Shown: positions 17,422 to 26,468, numbered from the stretch's first letter. The stretch is 64,000 bases of DNA from WLMZ01 sp037140375 (GCA_037140375.1 JBAXER010000006.1:1-64000), one strand, 5' to 3'. Numbers and translations are program-made. The notes: generated from the letters alone by a model not told the origin.

Positions 17422-19151
17422 GCTGCGTCCTCGGCGCTCATCTGTGACGCAACGATCTCGGCATACGTGGGACACGTAGCGAGCAGCTCGGAGTGAGTGC
17501 CAAGGCCCACGGCAGCGCCGTCTTCGATCACCAGAATCTGGTTCGCGTTGATGATGGTGGACACGCGCTGCGCGACGATGACCACCGTTGCATTCGCGGT
17601 GTGCGGGGCAAGCGCGGCGCGGAGGCGGGCGTCGGTGGCGAGGTCGAGCGCCGAGAACGAGTCGTCGAACAAATAGATCTCGGGCTTACGTACCAAGGCT
17701 CGAGCGATCGCCAGCCGTTGGCGCTGTCCGCCAGAAACGTTGGAGCCACCTTGGGCGATTGGGGCATCGAGTTGGCCCGGCATGGCGGAGACGAAATCGG
17801 TGGCTTGGGCGATTGCGAGTGCGGCCCAGAGGTCATCGTCGGTGGCATCTGGGTCGGCGAAGCGGAGGTTGCTGGCAACGGTGCCCGAGAAGAGATACGG
17901 CTTTTGGGGAACCAATCCGATGCGTCCCCAGAGCAGATCGGGGTCGAGGTCGCGAACGTCGACACCGTTCACGATCACTGAGCCCGACGTGGCGTCGAAG
18001 AGCCGTGGGATCAAACTCAGCAACGTTGTCTTGCCAGAGCCAGTGCTGCCGATGATTGCGGTGGTTTGTCCGGCGGTGGCGCGCAGCGAGATGCCGCCGA
18101 GCACCGGAGCAACGGCGCCGGGGTAGTGAAAGCCAACGTCGCGTAGTTCGAGCGTGCTGTGACTGGTGAGGTCGGTGGAGGGGTGAGCGGAGCGCACAAC
18201 CGATGAATCGGTGTCGAGCACTTCGTTGATTCGTTCGGCGCACACAGCGGCCCGGGGGATGAGCACTGCCATGAACGTGGCCATCATCACCGACATCAAA
18301 ATCTGAGCGAGGTAGCTGAGGAACGCAATGAGCGCACCGATTTTCATCTCGCCTCTGTCGATGCGCCCGGCGCCGAACCACAACACGGCCACGCTTGAGG
18401 CGTTGAGAATGAACATCACCGAGGGGAACATCACTGCCTGCAAGCGCCCGGCCCGCAGCGCTGCGCCGGTGACCTCGGTGTTGACCTCGGCGAAACGATC
18501 GACCTCGACGGGTTCGCGGACAAACGCACGCACCACGCGGATTCCCGTGATCTGCTCGCGCAGCACGCGGTTGACGGTGTCGATGCGGGTTTGCATCACC
18601 TGGAATTGCGGCACCATTTTTGAAACCACGATGCCCACGCACAGCAATAGCAACGGAACGCCGACGGCCAAAATCCACGACAGCCCACGGTCTTCGCGCA
18701 GCGCCATGATGATGCCGCCAACGGCCGTGATAGGCGCGGCAACCAGCATGGTGCAGGTCATCATCACGAACATCTGCACTTGCTGCACATCGTTGGTGAT
18801 TCGGGTGATGAGTGATGGAGCGCCAAATTGGCCAACCTCGCGGGCCGAGAACTCGCTGACGTGATTGAAGATGCCACGGCGTACGTCGCGCCCAAAGCCC
18901 ATCGAGGCCCGAGACCCGTAGTACACAGCGGCACAGGCGGTGGCTACTTGAAGCACGGTGACGGCGATCATGAGTGCGCCGGTTTTCCAGATGTAGCCCG
19001 TGTCGCCAGTGGCGACGCCTTGGTCAATGATCGATGCATTTAGAGAGGGTAAATACAGCCCTGCCAGCGACTGAATCGTCTGCATCACCACCACTGCGAG
19101 GAGTGCGCCGCGATATCGCCCGAGATACGAGCGCAGCAGACGAGCAAGCAT
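17418..19151 (-). CDS. Heterodimeric ABC exporter subunit (intact signature, Walker B Asp for Glu)
   Basis: A 577-aa protein with six TM helices. Walker A is GSTGSGKTT and the signature is the canonical VSGGQRQR. Walker B reads YLFDDSFSALD, with Asp where the catalytic Glu belongs. This subunit therefore contributes the Walker motifs of the non-hydrolysing site, while its signature completes the active site with its partner. GGAG lies a few bases before the ATG. It is the first gene of a probable three-gene operon ending with WS/DGAT. Confidence 0.9.
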   Translation of the reverse strand: MLARLLRSYLGRYRGALLAVVVMQTIQSLAGLYLPSLNASIIDQGVATGDTGYIWKTGALMIAVTVLQVATACAAVYYGSRASMGFGRDVRRGIFNHVSEFSAREVGQFGAPSLITRITNDVQQVQMFVMMTCTMLVAAPITAVGGIIMALREDRGLSWILAVGVPLLLLCVGIVVSKMVPQFQVMQTRIDTVNRVLREQITGIRVVRAFVREPVEVDRFAEVNTEVTGAALRAGRLQAVMFPSVMFILNASSVAVLWFGAGRIDRGEMKIGALIAFLSYLAQILMSVMMATFMAVLIPRAAVCAERINEVLDTDSSVVRSAHPSTDLTSHSTLELRDVGFHYPGAVAPVLGGISLRATAGQTTAIIGSTGSGKTTLLSLIPRLFDATSGSVIVNGVDVRDLDPDLLWGRIGLVPQKPYLFSGTVASNLRFADPDATDDDLWAALAIAQATDFVSAMPGQLDAPIAQGGSNVSGGQRQRLAIARALVRKPEIYLFDDSFSALDLATDARLRAALAPHTANATVVIVAQRVSTIINANQILVIEDGAAVGLGTHSELLATCPTYAEIVASQMSAEDAA

Positions 19152-19248
19152 GAGTTCTCCAGGGGTGGGGGATACGAAGGGCTACACGATGGTACGCGCC
19201 GCGCTGGCCAAATCCCGATTTGTCCCACTTCACGGGGTATGGAGTGAC

Positions 19249-19518
19249 ATGCTGCACACCATGCGACGTTCTATTGACGACTACCCGTTTTCTGAGGCCG
19301 ATCGACCGGCAGGCGATGAAGATGCCGCCCGGCTTTCGTGGGCGATTTCGATTAGTGACGACTACGACGACGCCGAACCGCGGGTGGTGCTCACCGTTGA
19401 AGAGGTAGGCCTGCCGGGCGAGGGGCTCGTCGCCCATCTGCCGCCACATCTGGCGCGCCGCTTACGAGGCGCAATTCACGACGCACTCAAGGAAATTGGA
19501 GAAGACCCAGGTCGTTGA
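19249..19518 (+). CDS. Small acidic hypothetical protein
   Basis: An 89-aa acidic protein (ISDDYDDAEPR, EDAARLSW) ending in a helix with a basic patch (LARRLRGAIHDALKEIG). No family is recognised. The frame is open from 19150, but that start would overlap the divergent ABC gene start. ATG at 19249, with GGAG five bases before it, is the better choice. It is followed by the sulfite reductase promoter region. Confidence 0.5.
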   Translation: MLHTMRRSIDDYPFSEADRPAGDEDAARLSWAISISDDYDDAEPRVVLTVEEVGLPGEGLVAHLPPHLARRLRGAIHDALKEIGEDPGR

Positions 19519-19582
19519 TTTCGCTGGCTAATGTTGCCGCGACCGTTGGGGAACTGTCCTCGCTGGTCTATTGTTGACCGAG

Positions 19583-19602
19583 TTAGTCGGATTTAGTCCG
19601 AT
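19583..19602 (+). promoter_or_regulatory. Tandem 10-mer TTAGTCSGAT before the sulfite reductase gene
   Basis: TTAGTCGGAT and TTAGTCCGAT stand head to tail, differing at one base. The junction also forms an inverted repeat TCGGA-N5-TCCGA (19587-19601). A -35-like TTGACC lies just upstream at 19574-19579, so a protein bound here would cover the promoter. The start codon is about 36 bases downstream with its own GGAGG. The regulator is unknown; sulfur or nitrogen control is a guess from the gene served. Confidence 0.45.
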
Positions 19603-19638
19603 GTTTGTTTCTGTCCCTCTCTTGCCTGGAGGCCGCCC

Positions 19639-21429
19639 GTGGGCGTCACCCCAATAGTTGCCGAACCTCGTGACCTCGACGCCGAGCAGCAGCGCGACAT
19701 TGTTCGGTTTGAACAAGCCGTTACGCAGTACCTCGCTGGTGAGATTGGCGAAGACGTCTTTCGAGTGATGCGTCTCAACAATGGCGTCTACGGCCAGCGT
19801 CAAGGCGGCACCAATCAGATGGTGCGCATCAAGTTGCCCGCAGGCACTATTACGCCTGAGCAGATGGACATGATGGGCTACCTCGCCGAGAACTTCTCGC
19901 GCGGCTGGGGTCACATCACCACCCGCCAAAACGTGCAGGTCCACTTCGTTGAGCTCACTCGGGTTCCCGAACTCATGCGTCAACTCGCAACGGTCGGGCT
20001 CACCAGTCGCGAGGCGTGTGGCGACACCGTGCGCAACGTGATGGCGTGCCATCTCGCTGGTGCGTGCCCTCACGAACACCTCGACGTCACCGCTTGGGCC
20101 GATGCAACGTTCCGCCACTTCGTTCGCAACCCACTGGGTCAGCGTCTGCCGCGCAAGTTCAAAGTGAACTTCTCCGGCTGCAGCACCGACTGCGGTCAGG
20201 CGATGTTTAACGATGTTGGTGTCATCGCCACCACTCGCACCCTCGACAACGGCGACACCGAAGCGGGCTTCCGCATCTATATCGCTGGTGGCCTCGGCGC
20301 AACGCCGCATCCAGCGTTGGCCCTCGAAGACTTCACCACCCGCGAAGATTTGCTACCAACCATCGAAGCCGCACTTCGCGTGTTCGAGCAGACCGGTAAC
20401 CGCGACAACAAGCTGCGCGCCCGAATGAAGTGGGTCGTCGATCAACTCGGCATCGACGAGGTCCGTCGCCGGGTCATCAAGATTCGTCACACGCTGCCGG
20501 CGTCGTCGTCGTGGCCGGGCGGCATCCCCGCCGAAGTCACCATCGCCGGCGACAAGCCTGCTGGACGATCAACCACTGTCGAAGCCACCGCAGTTGGGCA
20601 GGGCGTCAATGTCACGCTCACGCCTCGCGACCCGTATAGCCGTTGGGTTGCTACCAGCGTCATCCGCGGCACTGCCAACGGCACGGTGTCGGCGGTTGCC
20701 TACGCAGCGCTTGGCGATCTCACCGCCGCGCAGTTCCGTTCGCTCGCTTCGATCCAGCGCGAGCTCGCCGCCGACGTGCGTTTGAGTAACCGTCAAAACG
20801 TTGTGTTCCGCGGCCTCACCGAAGAGCAACTTCCGGTTCTGTATGCCCGCCTCGAGGCCATCGACATGGCTCGACCCGGTGCCGAATTGGCACGCGATGT
20901 CGTGGCGTGCCCCGGCGCCGATACATGCAACATTGCTGTCACTCAGTCACGTGGTTTGGCCAAGGCCATTGGCGATCGTCTCGAAGAAGAGGGTCTCGCC
21001 GAAGTCGGTGGCATTCGCATCAACATCTCTGGTTGCACGAACAGCTGCGGTCAGCATCACGCATCAGACATCGGATTCTTCGGTGCCGAGCGTCGTGCGC
21101 ATGGCAAGGCTGCCCCTGGCTATCAGATGTTGCTCGGCGGCTACGTGGGCGAAGAGAGCATTCACTTCGGCGAGAAGGCGTTGCGTCTGCCTGCCAAGGC
21201 TGCTCCCGAAGCCGCAGCGCGTGTTGTGCGTCGATTCGCCGAAGAGCGCGAAGCCGGCGAACGTTTCCGCACATGGATGGATCGTGTCGGGGGCGCTTCG
21301 GCTGTAGCCGACACGCTCAAAGATCTCGACTTCTTCCCATCGCCCGAAGAAGCTCCCGAGTTCTATGCCGACTACGACGAGACGGGGCCATTCGTTGCCG
21401 ACGTCGGCGAGTCAGAGTGCGCAGTCTGA
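19639..21429 (+). CDS. Siroheme-[4Fe-4S] sulfite (or nitrite) reductase
   Basis: A 596-aa protein with the duplicated ferredoxin-like/siroheme fold of assimilatory sulfite and nitrite reductases, which reduce sulfite to sulfide or nitrite to ammonia with six electrons from ferredoxin. The cofactor cysteines are visible as CPGADTC and GCTNSCGQ near the C-terminus (C-x5-C ... C-x3-C). The substrate-site sequence LPRKFK has Lys173 and Lys175; plant nitrite reductases have Asn at the second position, so sulfite is favoured. The GTG start has GGAGG upstream. The stop overlaps the next gene by 13 bases, suggesting translational coupling with the DUF4202 protein. Confidence 0.92.
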   Translation: MGVTPIVAEPRDLDAEQQRDIVRFEQAVTQYLAGEIGEDVFRVMRLNNGVYGQRQGGTNQMVRIKLPAGTITPEQMDMMGYLAENFSRGWGHITTRQNVQVHFVELTRVPELMRQLATVGLTSREACGDTVRNVMACHLAGACPHEHLDVTAWADATFRHFVRNPLGQRLPRKFKVNFSGCSTDCGQAMFNDVGVIATTRTLDNGDTEAGFRIYIAGGLGATPHPALALEDFTTREDLLPTIEAALRVFEQTGNRDNKLRARMKWVVDQLGIDEVRRRVIKIRHTLPASSSWPGGIPAEVTIAGDKPAGRSTTVEATAVGQGVNVTLTPRDPYSRWVATSVIRGTANGTVSAVAYAALGDLTAAQFRSLASIQRELAADVRLSNRQNVVFRGLTEEQLPVLYARLEAIDMARPGAELARDVVACPGADTCNIAVTQSRGLAKAIGDRLEEEGLAEVGGIRINISGCTNSCGQHHASDIGFFGAERRAHGKAAPGYQMLLGGYVGEESIHFGEKALRLPAKAAPEAAARVVRRFAEEREAGERFRTWMDRVGGASAVADTLKDLDFFPSPEEAPEFYADYDETGPFVADVGESECAV

Positions 21430-22007
21430 GCCAGCAACTGCTCGATGCGTGCGCAGCAATCGACGCTGCCAACGCGCTGGATCCAACGTCGGTCGTTGTT
21501 CGCGGCGAATCAATAGCGCTTGCCTTGGTGCACGGTCGTCTGGCCGCCGATTGGGTGCGGCACCTCAATCCAGATGCCGACGATGCACTTGTCATCGCCG
21601 CGCGTGCCCACCATCTGCGCCGTTGGGAAGTGCCTCGCACCACCTATCCCGAGGGCAAAGCGGGTTACCTGCGCTGGCGTAAGGATCAAAAGGCGCGACA
21701 CGCTCGCGATGTAGAAGTCATCCTGAACGACGTGGGTTACGACGACGCCACCATTCAGCGGGTGCAGGTGCTGTTGCGGCGCGAGCAACTGAGAACCGAC
21801 GCCGACACTCAAACGCTTGAGGATGCCGCGTGTCTCGTGTTTATCGAGACCCAGTTAGCCGAGATGGCGCCACGCTTCGATCGTGAGCATCTGCTTCAGG
21901 TGATTCGCAAGACCGCAGCGAAGATGAGCGCGGCCGGTCTGGGCGCTGTAGCGCTGCTACCCATTGGCGCTGTTGAGCACGAGTTGCTCGCAGCAGCGCT
22001 GGCGTAG
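21417..22007 (+). CDS. DUF4202 family protein coupled to sulfite reductase
   Basis: About 196 aa. The conserved stretch ARAHHLRRWEVPRTTYPEGKAGYLRWRKDQKARHA matches DUF4202, a family of unknown biochemical function; its His/Arg-rich helix could bind a phosphate or metal. The GTG at 21417 lies inside the last codons of the reductase gene, so expression is probably linked to it. The frame extends further upstream, but that part is only the shadow of the reductase gene. A role in sulfite or nitrite assimilation is inferred from position alone. Confidence 0.75.
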   Translation: MRSLSQQLLDACAAIDAANALDPTSVVVRGESIALALVHGRLAADWVRHLNPDADDALVIAARAHHLRRWEVPRTTYPEGKAGYLRWRKDQKARHARDVEVILNDVGYDDATIQRVQVLLRREQLRTDADTQTLEDAACLVFIETQLAEMAPRFDREHLLQVIRKTAAKMSAAGLGAVALLPIGAVEHELLAAALA

Positions 22008-22029
22008 TTCGCTGCCGTAGCGCCGCGAA

Positions 22030-23178
22030 TTACACGTAGTGCTCTTGCAGCGGCGGGAAGCCGTTGAAGCCCACCGAGCTGTATGTGGTGGTGTACGCGC
22101 CTGCAGACAAGATGTCGACCATGTCGCCCTCGGCGAGCGCGAGAGGTAGTTCGTAGGCGCTCTTTTCGTAGAGCACGTCGGCCGAATCACATGTGGGGCC
22201 GGCGAGTACAACCGGGCCGCTGGTCTGACCGTCGTGAGGGGTGCGCAGCCGATAGCGAATTGCTTCGTCCATGGTCTCGGCCAGGCCGTGGAACTTGCCG
22301 CAGTCGAGATAGATCCATCGCTCGCTGTCGGCGGGGGAGCGGCGCGACACGAGCACCACTTCGCTGCGCAAGACACCCGCATCGGCGACCAAGTAACGGC
22401 CGGGCTCGACCATCACCTCGGTGAGGCCGAGGGGGAACCACTTGGCCAATGCGGTGCGTACTGCGGCACCATACGCGTCGATCGTTGGGGCTGCTTCGCG
22501 GTAGGTGCCGGGGAAGCCACCGCCGAGGTTCACAAAGCTTGGGTTCGCTCCCTGATTGCGCGCCCGCTCGACAATCTCAGCGACTACCTCAAGGGTGTCG
22601 TCCCAGGCGCCAAGTTCACGCTGCTGCGAGCCCACATGAAATGAGACGCCCGACTCGAGTCCGGCCTTGCCCGCAAGTGCGAGCACGCGAACAACGTCGG
22701 GCGCCTCTGCACCAAACTTGCGCGAGAGCGGCCAATCGGCGCCGCCGCAATCGTGGCGCAAACGCACGCACACCGAAGCGCCAGGAGCTTCGACCGCAAC
22801 CTTGTCGAGCTCGGCTTCGACATCGACCGTATAGCGACTCACGCCGCACGAGTGCGCGTAAGCAATATCGCGGCGCTTCTTGATGGTGTTGCCATAGGAG
22901 ATGTCGTTGGGGTTCGCCCCGGCCTCGAGGCAGCGATCGATCTCGGCCGGACTGGCGACGTCGAATGCTGAACCGAGCGCAACAAGGCGGCGAATAATCG
23001 GCAATGCAGGGTTGGCCTTGACCGCGTAATACACGCGGGCCGCAGGGATTGCTTCAACGAGTTGCACGTAACGCTCTTCGACGAGATCGACGTCGACGAC
23101 AACGAACGGAGTCGGTGCGTCACTGTCGCGAAGAAACGTGTCGATCTTGGCGGAGGGAGAAGAGATCGGTGTTGTCAC
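22030..23178 (-). CDS. PLP-dependent ornithine/lysine-type decarboxylase (fold type III)
   Basis: A 382-aa protein of the ornithine/diaminopimelate decarboxylase family. The PLP lysine is K54 in YYAVKANP, the phosphate-binding Gly-rich segment is NLGGGFPG, and the C-terminal GPTCDSADVLYEK (Cys330) is the second-subunit active-site motif. The length and the CDSADVLYEK version fit eukaryote-type ornithine decarboxylases that make putrescine; lysine as substrate is also possible. The GTG start is at 23178. It converges on the DUF4202 gene with 22 bases between stops. Confidence 0.88.
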   Translation of the reverse strand: MTTPISSPSAKIDTFLRDSDAPTPFVVVDVDLVEERYVQLVEAIPAARVYYAVKANPALPIIRRLVALGSAFDVASPAEIDRCLEAGANPNDISYGNTIKKRRDIAYAHSCGVSRYTVDVEAELDKVAVEAPGASVCVRLRHDCGGADWPLSRKFGAEAPDVVRVLALAGKAGLESGVSFHVGSQQRELGAWDDTLEVVAEIVERARNQGANPSFVNLGGGFPGTYREAAPTIDAYGAAVRTALAKWFPLGLTEVMVEPGRYLVADAGVLRSEVVLVSRRSPADSERWIYLDCGKFHGLAETMDEAIRYRLRTPHDGQTSGPVVLAGPTCDSADVLYEKSAYELPLALAEGDMVDILSAGAYTTTYSSVGFNGFPPLQEHYV

Positions 23179-23226
23179 GGCGGCGACGATATAAAGCTCA
23201 ACTATTCATTGCTACTACTGACTCCA

Positions 23227-23266
23227 TCAGTCAGCGCACCTGTTGCGTCAGTCAGTAACGGCTGAC
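23227..23266. repeat. Repeated TCAGTCAG and inverted GTCAG/CTGAC before the decarboxylase gene
   Basis: TCAGTCAG occurs at 23227-23234 and 23248-23255, spaced by 13 bases, and GTCAG (23251-23255) pairs with CTGAC (23262-23266) across six bases. The site lies about 50-90 bases upstream of the decarboxylase start and just past the end of the tetR gene. It may be an operator or part of a terminator; no U-tract is visible. Confidence 0.35.
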
Positions 23267-23288
23267 CGAACAGCCTGTAACGAGGTGC

Positions 23289-23903
23289 TTAGAGGACGAG
23301 GTCGAGCAGCTTGCGAACGAAGGCTCGATCGATGCGTCCGCCGGTGAGTAGTCGCCGATACATCACGGGTCCGACCAAGATCTCAACCATCACGTTGCGA
23401 TCAACGTCGGGTGAGAGATCGCCTCGTTGCGATGCGCGCCGCAAGATGGCCTGGAGTGGCTTCTGGCGTTGCTTGATGTACTCGTCGAGCGACACGCGAA
23501 CTTCGGCGTCGTAGCAGGCTGCTTCGATGAGATGGGGCAGTACATCGGAACTGCCGCTGGTCGCGAAGCGATCGATGATCTGATCGAAATACGTCTCGAG
23601 TTCGCGGCGCAAGTTGCCGTAGTCGGGCACCTCGATTGGCTCGGTATCGGCCTGTAGTGCTTCGAGTACGAGCGCCTCTTTCGACGACCATCGCCGGTAG
23701 ATGGTGGCCTTGCCGACTCCGGCTCGCGCTGCCACAGCATCGATAGATAAACCGACCACGCCGCCCTCGCGCAAGATGTCGAGCGTGGCAGTGAGGATGG
23801 CGTAATCGCACCGAGCATCGCGAGGCCGACCCGGTTTACGCGACACCGCAGTGTCGCTATTCGTAGCGAGTGGTGCGCCTTGGGCGGCCGCGGTGCGGGT
23901 CAT
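23289..23903 (-). CDS. TetR-family repressor of the adjacent efflux pump
   Basis: About 204 aa. Residues 24-75 form the TetR DNA-binding region (LTATLDILREGGVVGLSIDA ... GVGKATIYRRWSSKEALV); the rest is the helical ligand-binding domain. ATG at 23903 is used, 10 bases after the stop of the MFS gene, so the two form an operon; the frame is open further upstream but would overlap that gene. The likely operator is the inverted repeat at 25551-25581 before the pump. Inducers are probably the pump's substrates, which is inference from the usual TetR/pump arrangement. Confidence 0.88.
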   Translation of the reverse strand: MTRTAAAQGAPLATNSDTAVSRKPGRPRDARCDYAILTATLDILREGGVVGLSIDAVAARAGVGKATIYRRWSSKEALVLEALQADTEPIEVPDYGNLRRELETYFDQIIDRFATSGSSDVLPHLIEAACYDAEVRVSLDEYIKQRQKPLQAILRRASQRGDLSPDVDRNVMVEILVGPVMYRRLLTGGRIDRAFVRKLLDLVL

Positions 23904-23913
23904 TGGAGAAGGT

Positions 23914-25530
23914 CTACTCGCCGGCAACGAGCGATGAGAGTTCGAGGGTGGCCGTATCGATTGATTCGTCGACATGATCGTCTCCGCGTGCTGGCAGGTA
24001 GCGCCACACGACAACCGCAGCGAGCACGACCACAATCGAGGCGAGACGGAGACCAGAACTGAGGCCCGCCACGAAAGCGTCTTTGACGGCGATCGAAAAG
24101 CTCAGTGCCTGACCGCCGAGATCTCCGGCGGCTTTGAGCCCTCCGCCGAGCGACGAACGGGCTTCGCTGAGAGCTTGGCCGCTGAGACCAAATGTCTGAG
24201 CGATGGAATCGACGCGGTGCCCGTAGACGGATGACACGACGCTGCCAATGAAAGCGACACCGAGCGCACCACCCATTTGGCGAGTGGTGTCGTTGACTGC
24301 TGAGCCGACGCCGGCTTTCTCGCGAGGCAGCGAGCCCATCACCGATTCGGTGGCGGGAGGCATGGTCATGCCGACACCGGCAGACAGCAGGCAGTACGGA
24401 ATGATCGCAATGAGATATGGGGTATCACGGTGCAGCAACGACAGCAGCAGTAGCGAGATGGTGACCAAGAACAGACCGATAACGATGACCCGTTTCGAGC
24501 CCATGCGTTCGACGATGCGAGCCGACAGCGGAGCGACGATCATCATCGCAAGCGCGTAGGGAACGAGCCTGACACCTGCTTCGAGTGGGCTATAGCCGTG
24601 CACGAACTGCCAGTACTGGGTCATCAAGAACAGCGAGCCAAACATCGCGAAGAACGTGAGCGTGACGGCGGTGTTGGCGGCGGCGAAGCGAGGGTTGCGG
24701 AAGAAGTGCATATCGAGCATGGGGTGGTCGATGCGCAACTCCCATGCAATGAACGAGGCGATCGCGAGAATGCCCACAACGAATCCGGCGATGACTTGCG
24801 AGTCGGACCAACCGCGCACGGGCACCTCGATGATTCCGTAGAGCAGCGCGCCGAGTCCGACCATTGAGAGCAATGACCCAAGTGGGTCGAGCTTGCCCTG
24901 ATTGGGATCGCGAGATGTCGTGAGCAACATGCCGCCGGCCACAAGGGCCAGCACGCCGATGGGCACGTTTACCCAAAACACCGAGCTCCACGAGAAGTGC
25001 TGTAACAACAAGCCGCCGGTGATGGGCCCGAGTGCAACCCCGATGCCGGAGAAGCCTGCCCAGATTGCGATTGCTCGGCCGCGCTCTTTGGGATCGCGAA
25101 ATACATCGGTGAGAATCGACAGCGTAGAGGGCATGATCAACGCGCCGCCGATACCCATGAACGCGCGAGTGACGATGAGTTGCGACGCTGACGTTGCCAG
25201 CGCCGAGAACACCGAACCGGCCATGAACAACACGATTCCGGCTTGCAGCGCGCCTTTGCGGCCGAATCGATCACTGAGGCTGCCGGTGGTGAGCAGCAGG
25301 CCTGCGAACACCAACGTGTACGAGTCGATGATCCACTGCACCTGGCTGTTCGAGGCGTGTAGATCGCTGATGAGCGAGGGGATCGCCACGTTGAGGATGG
25401 TGTTGTCCATCACGATGATGGTCATGCTGAGAATCAGCACGCCGAGCACCCACCAACGCCGATCGTGGTGATCGGATTGAAGCTCGTTTGGTATAGCCGT
25501 AGCTGTTGTGGACACGTGCGCCGCTCTCAT
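23914..25530 (-). CDS. MFS multidrug efflux transporter, DHA2 (14-TM) type
   Basis: A 538-aa protein with about 14 TM segments. Typical DHA2 motifs are MDNTILNVAIPSL (motif D1), GSLSDRFGRK (motif A) and GIGVALGPITGGLL (motif C, antiporter). It is a proton-driven exporter of drugs or metabolites in the EmrB/QacA class. A strong inverted repeat lies about 20-50 bases upstream of the ATG, and the tetR gene follows downstream, so this pump is probably induced by its own substrates. Confidence 0.9.
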   Translation of the reverse strand: MRAAHVSTTATAIPNELQSDHHDRRWWVLGVLILSMTIIVMDNTILNVAIPSLISDLHASNSQVQWIIDSYTLVFAGLLLTTGSLSDRFGRKGALQAGIVLFMAGSVFSALATSASQLIVTRAFMGIGGALIMPSTLSILTDVFRDPKERGRAIAIWAGFSGIGVALGPITGGLLLQHFSWSSVFWVNVPIGVLALVAGGMLLTTSRDPNQGKLDPLGSLLSMVGLGALLYGIIEVPVRGWSDSQVIAGFVVGILAIASFIAWELRIDHPMLDMHFFRNPRFAAANTAVTLTFFAMFGSLFLMTQYWQFVHGYSPLEAGVRLVPYALAMMIVAPLSARIVERMGSKRVIVIGLFLVTISLLLLSLLHRDTPYLIAIIPYCLLSAGVGMTMPPATESVMGSLPREKAGVGSAVNDTTRQMGGALGVAFIGSVVSSVYGHRVDSIAQTFGLSGQALSEARSSLGGGLKAAGDLGGQALSFSIAVKDAFVAGLSSGLRLASIVVVLAAVVVWRYLPARGDDHVDESIDTATLELSSLVAGE

Positions 25531-25550
25531 GTTGGCCGATTGGCTAGATG

Positions 25551-25581
25551 ATTACGAAACTAGACCGTTCAGTATCGTAAT
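25551..25581. promoter_or_regulatory. Probable TetR operator in the efflux pump promoter
   Basis: ATTACGA and TCGTAAT are perfect inverted arms 17 bases apart, and the region between them, ACTAGACCGTTCAGT (25559-25573), is itself partly palindromic (10 of 15 positions). This TAGACCG-type core resembles known TetR-family operators. It starts 21 bases upstream of the MFS start codon, in the right place to block the promoter. Confidence 0.65.
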
Positions 25582-25613
25582 AGGCGATCTAGATGTGTGA
25601 CACATTGCACTCG

Positions 25614-26468
25614 TTAGTGCGAACGGCGCATCCTGATGTGAGCTCCAGGTCGAGCCTGCGCCAAGGCGTCGAGCGCGGCTTGATCGACGATGCCAAGCAC
25701 GGGGTATCCGCCGGTGACGCCGCAGTCGGGACCGAGCACCACTGGTAGACCGTTGCCAGGCAACTGCACGCAACCAGCGATCACAGGAAAGCTTGCGAGG
25801 TCCGACGACGGCGCAGGCAGCGCTGGCCCGGCAAGTCGAAAGCCGATGCGGTCGCTGCGTGCATCGAGTTGCCACACGGTGTGCATCAGCGTCTTCCACC
25901 CGTCGGCATCGAGCGCATCGTCGTGTGGCCCCGTTGCCAGCGTGATGACGATCTCGTCTGTTGGAGGCCGCACAGCAACAACGTCGAACCACGCGGGTTC
26001 TGTTGCGAGGCTGTCGATGCTCAGCGTGCCGCCAACAGCGAGTGGCTCGGGCCCAATGCCGCCCAAGGTGTCGCGTGAGCGACTGCCAAACACGGTTGGT
26101 GCCTCGATGCCGCCGCGAAATGCCAGATACACGCGCATTCCTGAAGTCGCCCGTGAGAGGGAGATCTCATCGCCCGCCACGACATCGATTGCGTGGTTCT
26201 GCCCGTGTGGTTCGCCATTGATGCGCACATCGACAGGTGCCCCGGTGACAGCGAGCGTGCACGATCGTTCAGCGCGCAACCTCAGGCCACCCAGAAGCAC
26301 TTCGATACCGGCGGCGTTGGGGCTATTGCCACACAGTCGTTGAGCGAGAGCGTGCGAGCCGAGATCGGCAGCGCCGGATCGCGCAACGCCCTGTGCCGCG
26401 AACGCCGAGCGCCCAAGGTCTTGAATGAGCGACAAATTTCCGGGGTCGAGAACAACAAGATGGCTCAC
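25614..26468 (-). CDS. pxpC: Biotin-dependent carboxyltransferase-like protein, 5-oxoprolinase subunit C type
   Basis: A 284-aa protein beginning with LVVLDPGNLSLIQDLGR and containing GSRSRDTLGGIG, both typical of the PxpC/KipA/YbgK family. With PxpA and PxpB this family hydrolyses 5-oxoproline to glutamate using ATP. The GTG start overlaps the stop of pxpB as GTGA, so the two are coupled. No pxpA is present in the window, so the exact reaction here is uncertain; related proteins act in other amidolytic complexes. Confidence 0.82.
   Translation of the reverse strand: MSHLVVLDPGNLSLIQDLGRSAFAAQGVARSGAADLGSHALAQRLCGNSPNAAGIEVLLGGLRLRAERSCTLAVTGAPVDVRINGEPHGQNHAIDVVAGDEISLSRATSGMRVYLAFRGGIEAPTVFGSRSRDTLGGIGPEPLAVGGTLSIDSLATEPAWFDVVAVRPPTDEIVITLATGPHDDALDADGWKTLMHTVWQLDARSDRIGFRLAGPALPAPSSDLASFPVIAGCVQLPGNGLPVVLGPDCGVTGGYPVLGIVDQAALDALAQARPGAHIRMRRSH

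Noticed and set aside
19528..20310. Open frame of 260 codons on the minus strand opposite the sulfite reductase gene
   Set aside because: It mirrors a clear siroheme reductase coding sequence, has no recognisable domain and is the kind of antisense frame expected in GC-rich DNA.
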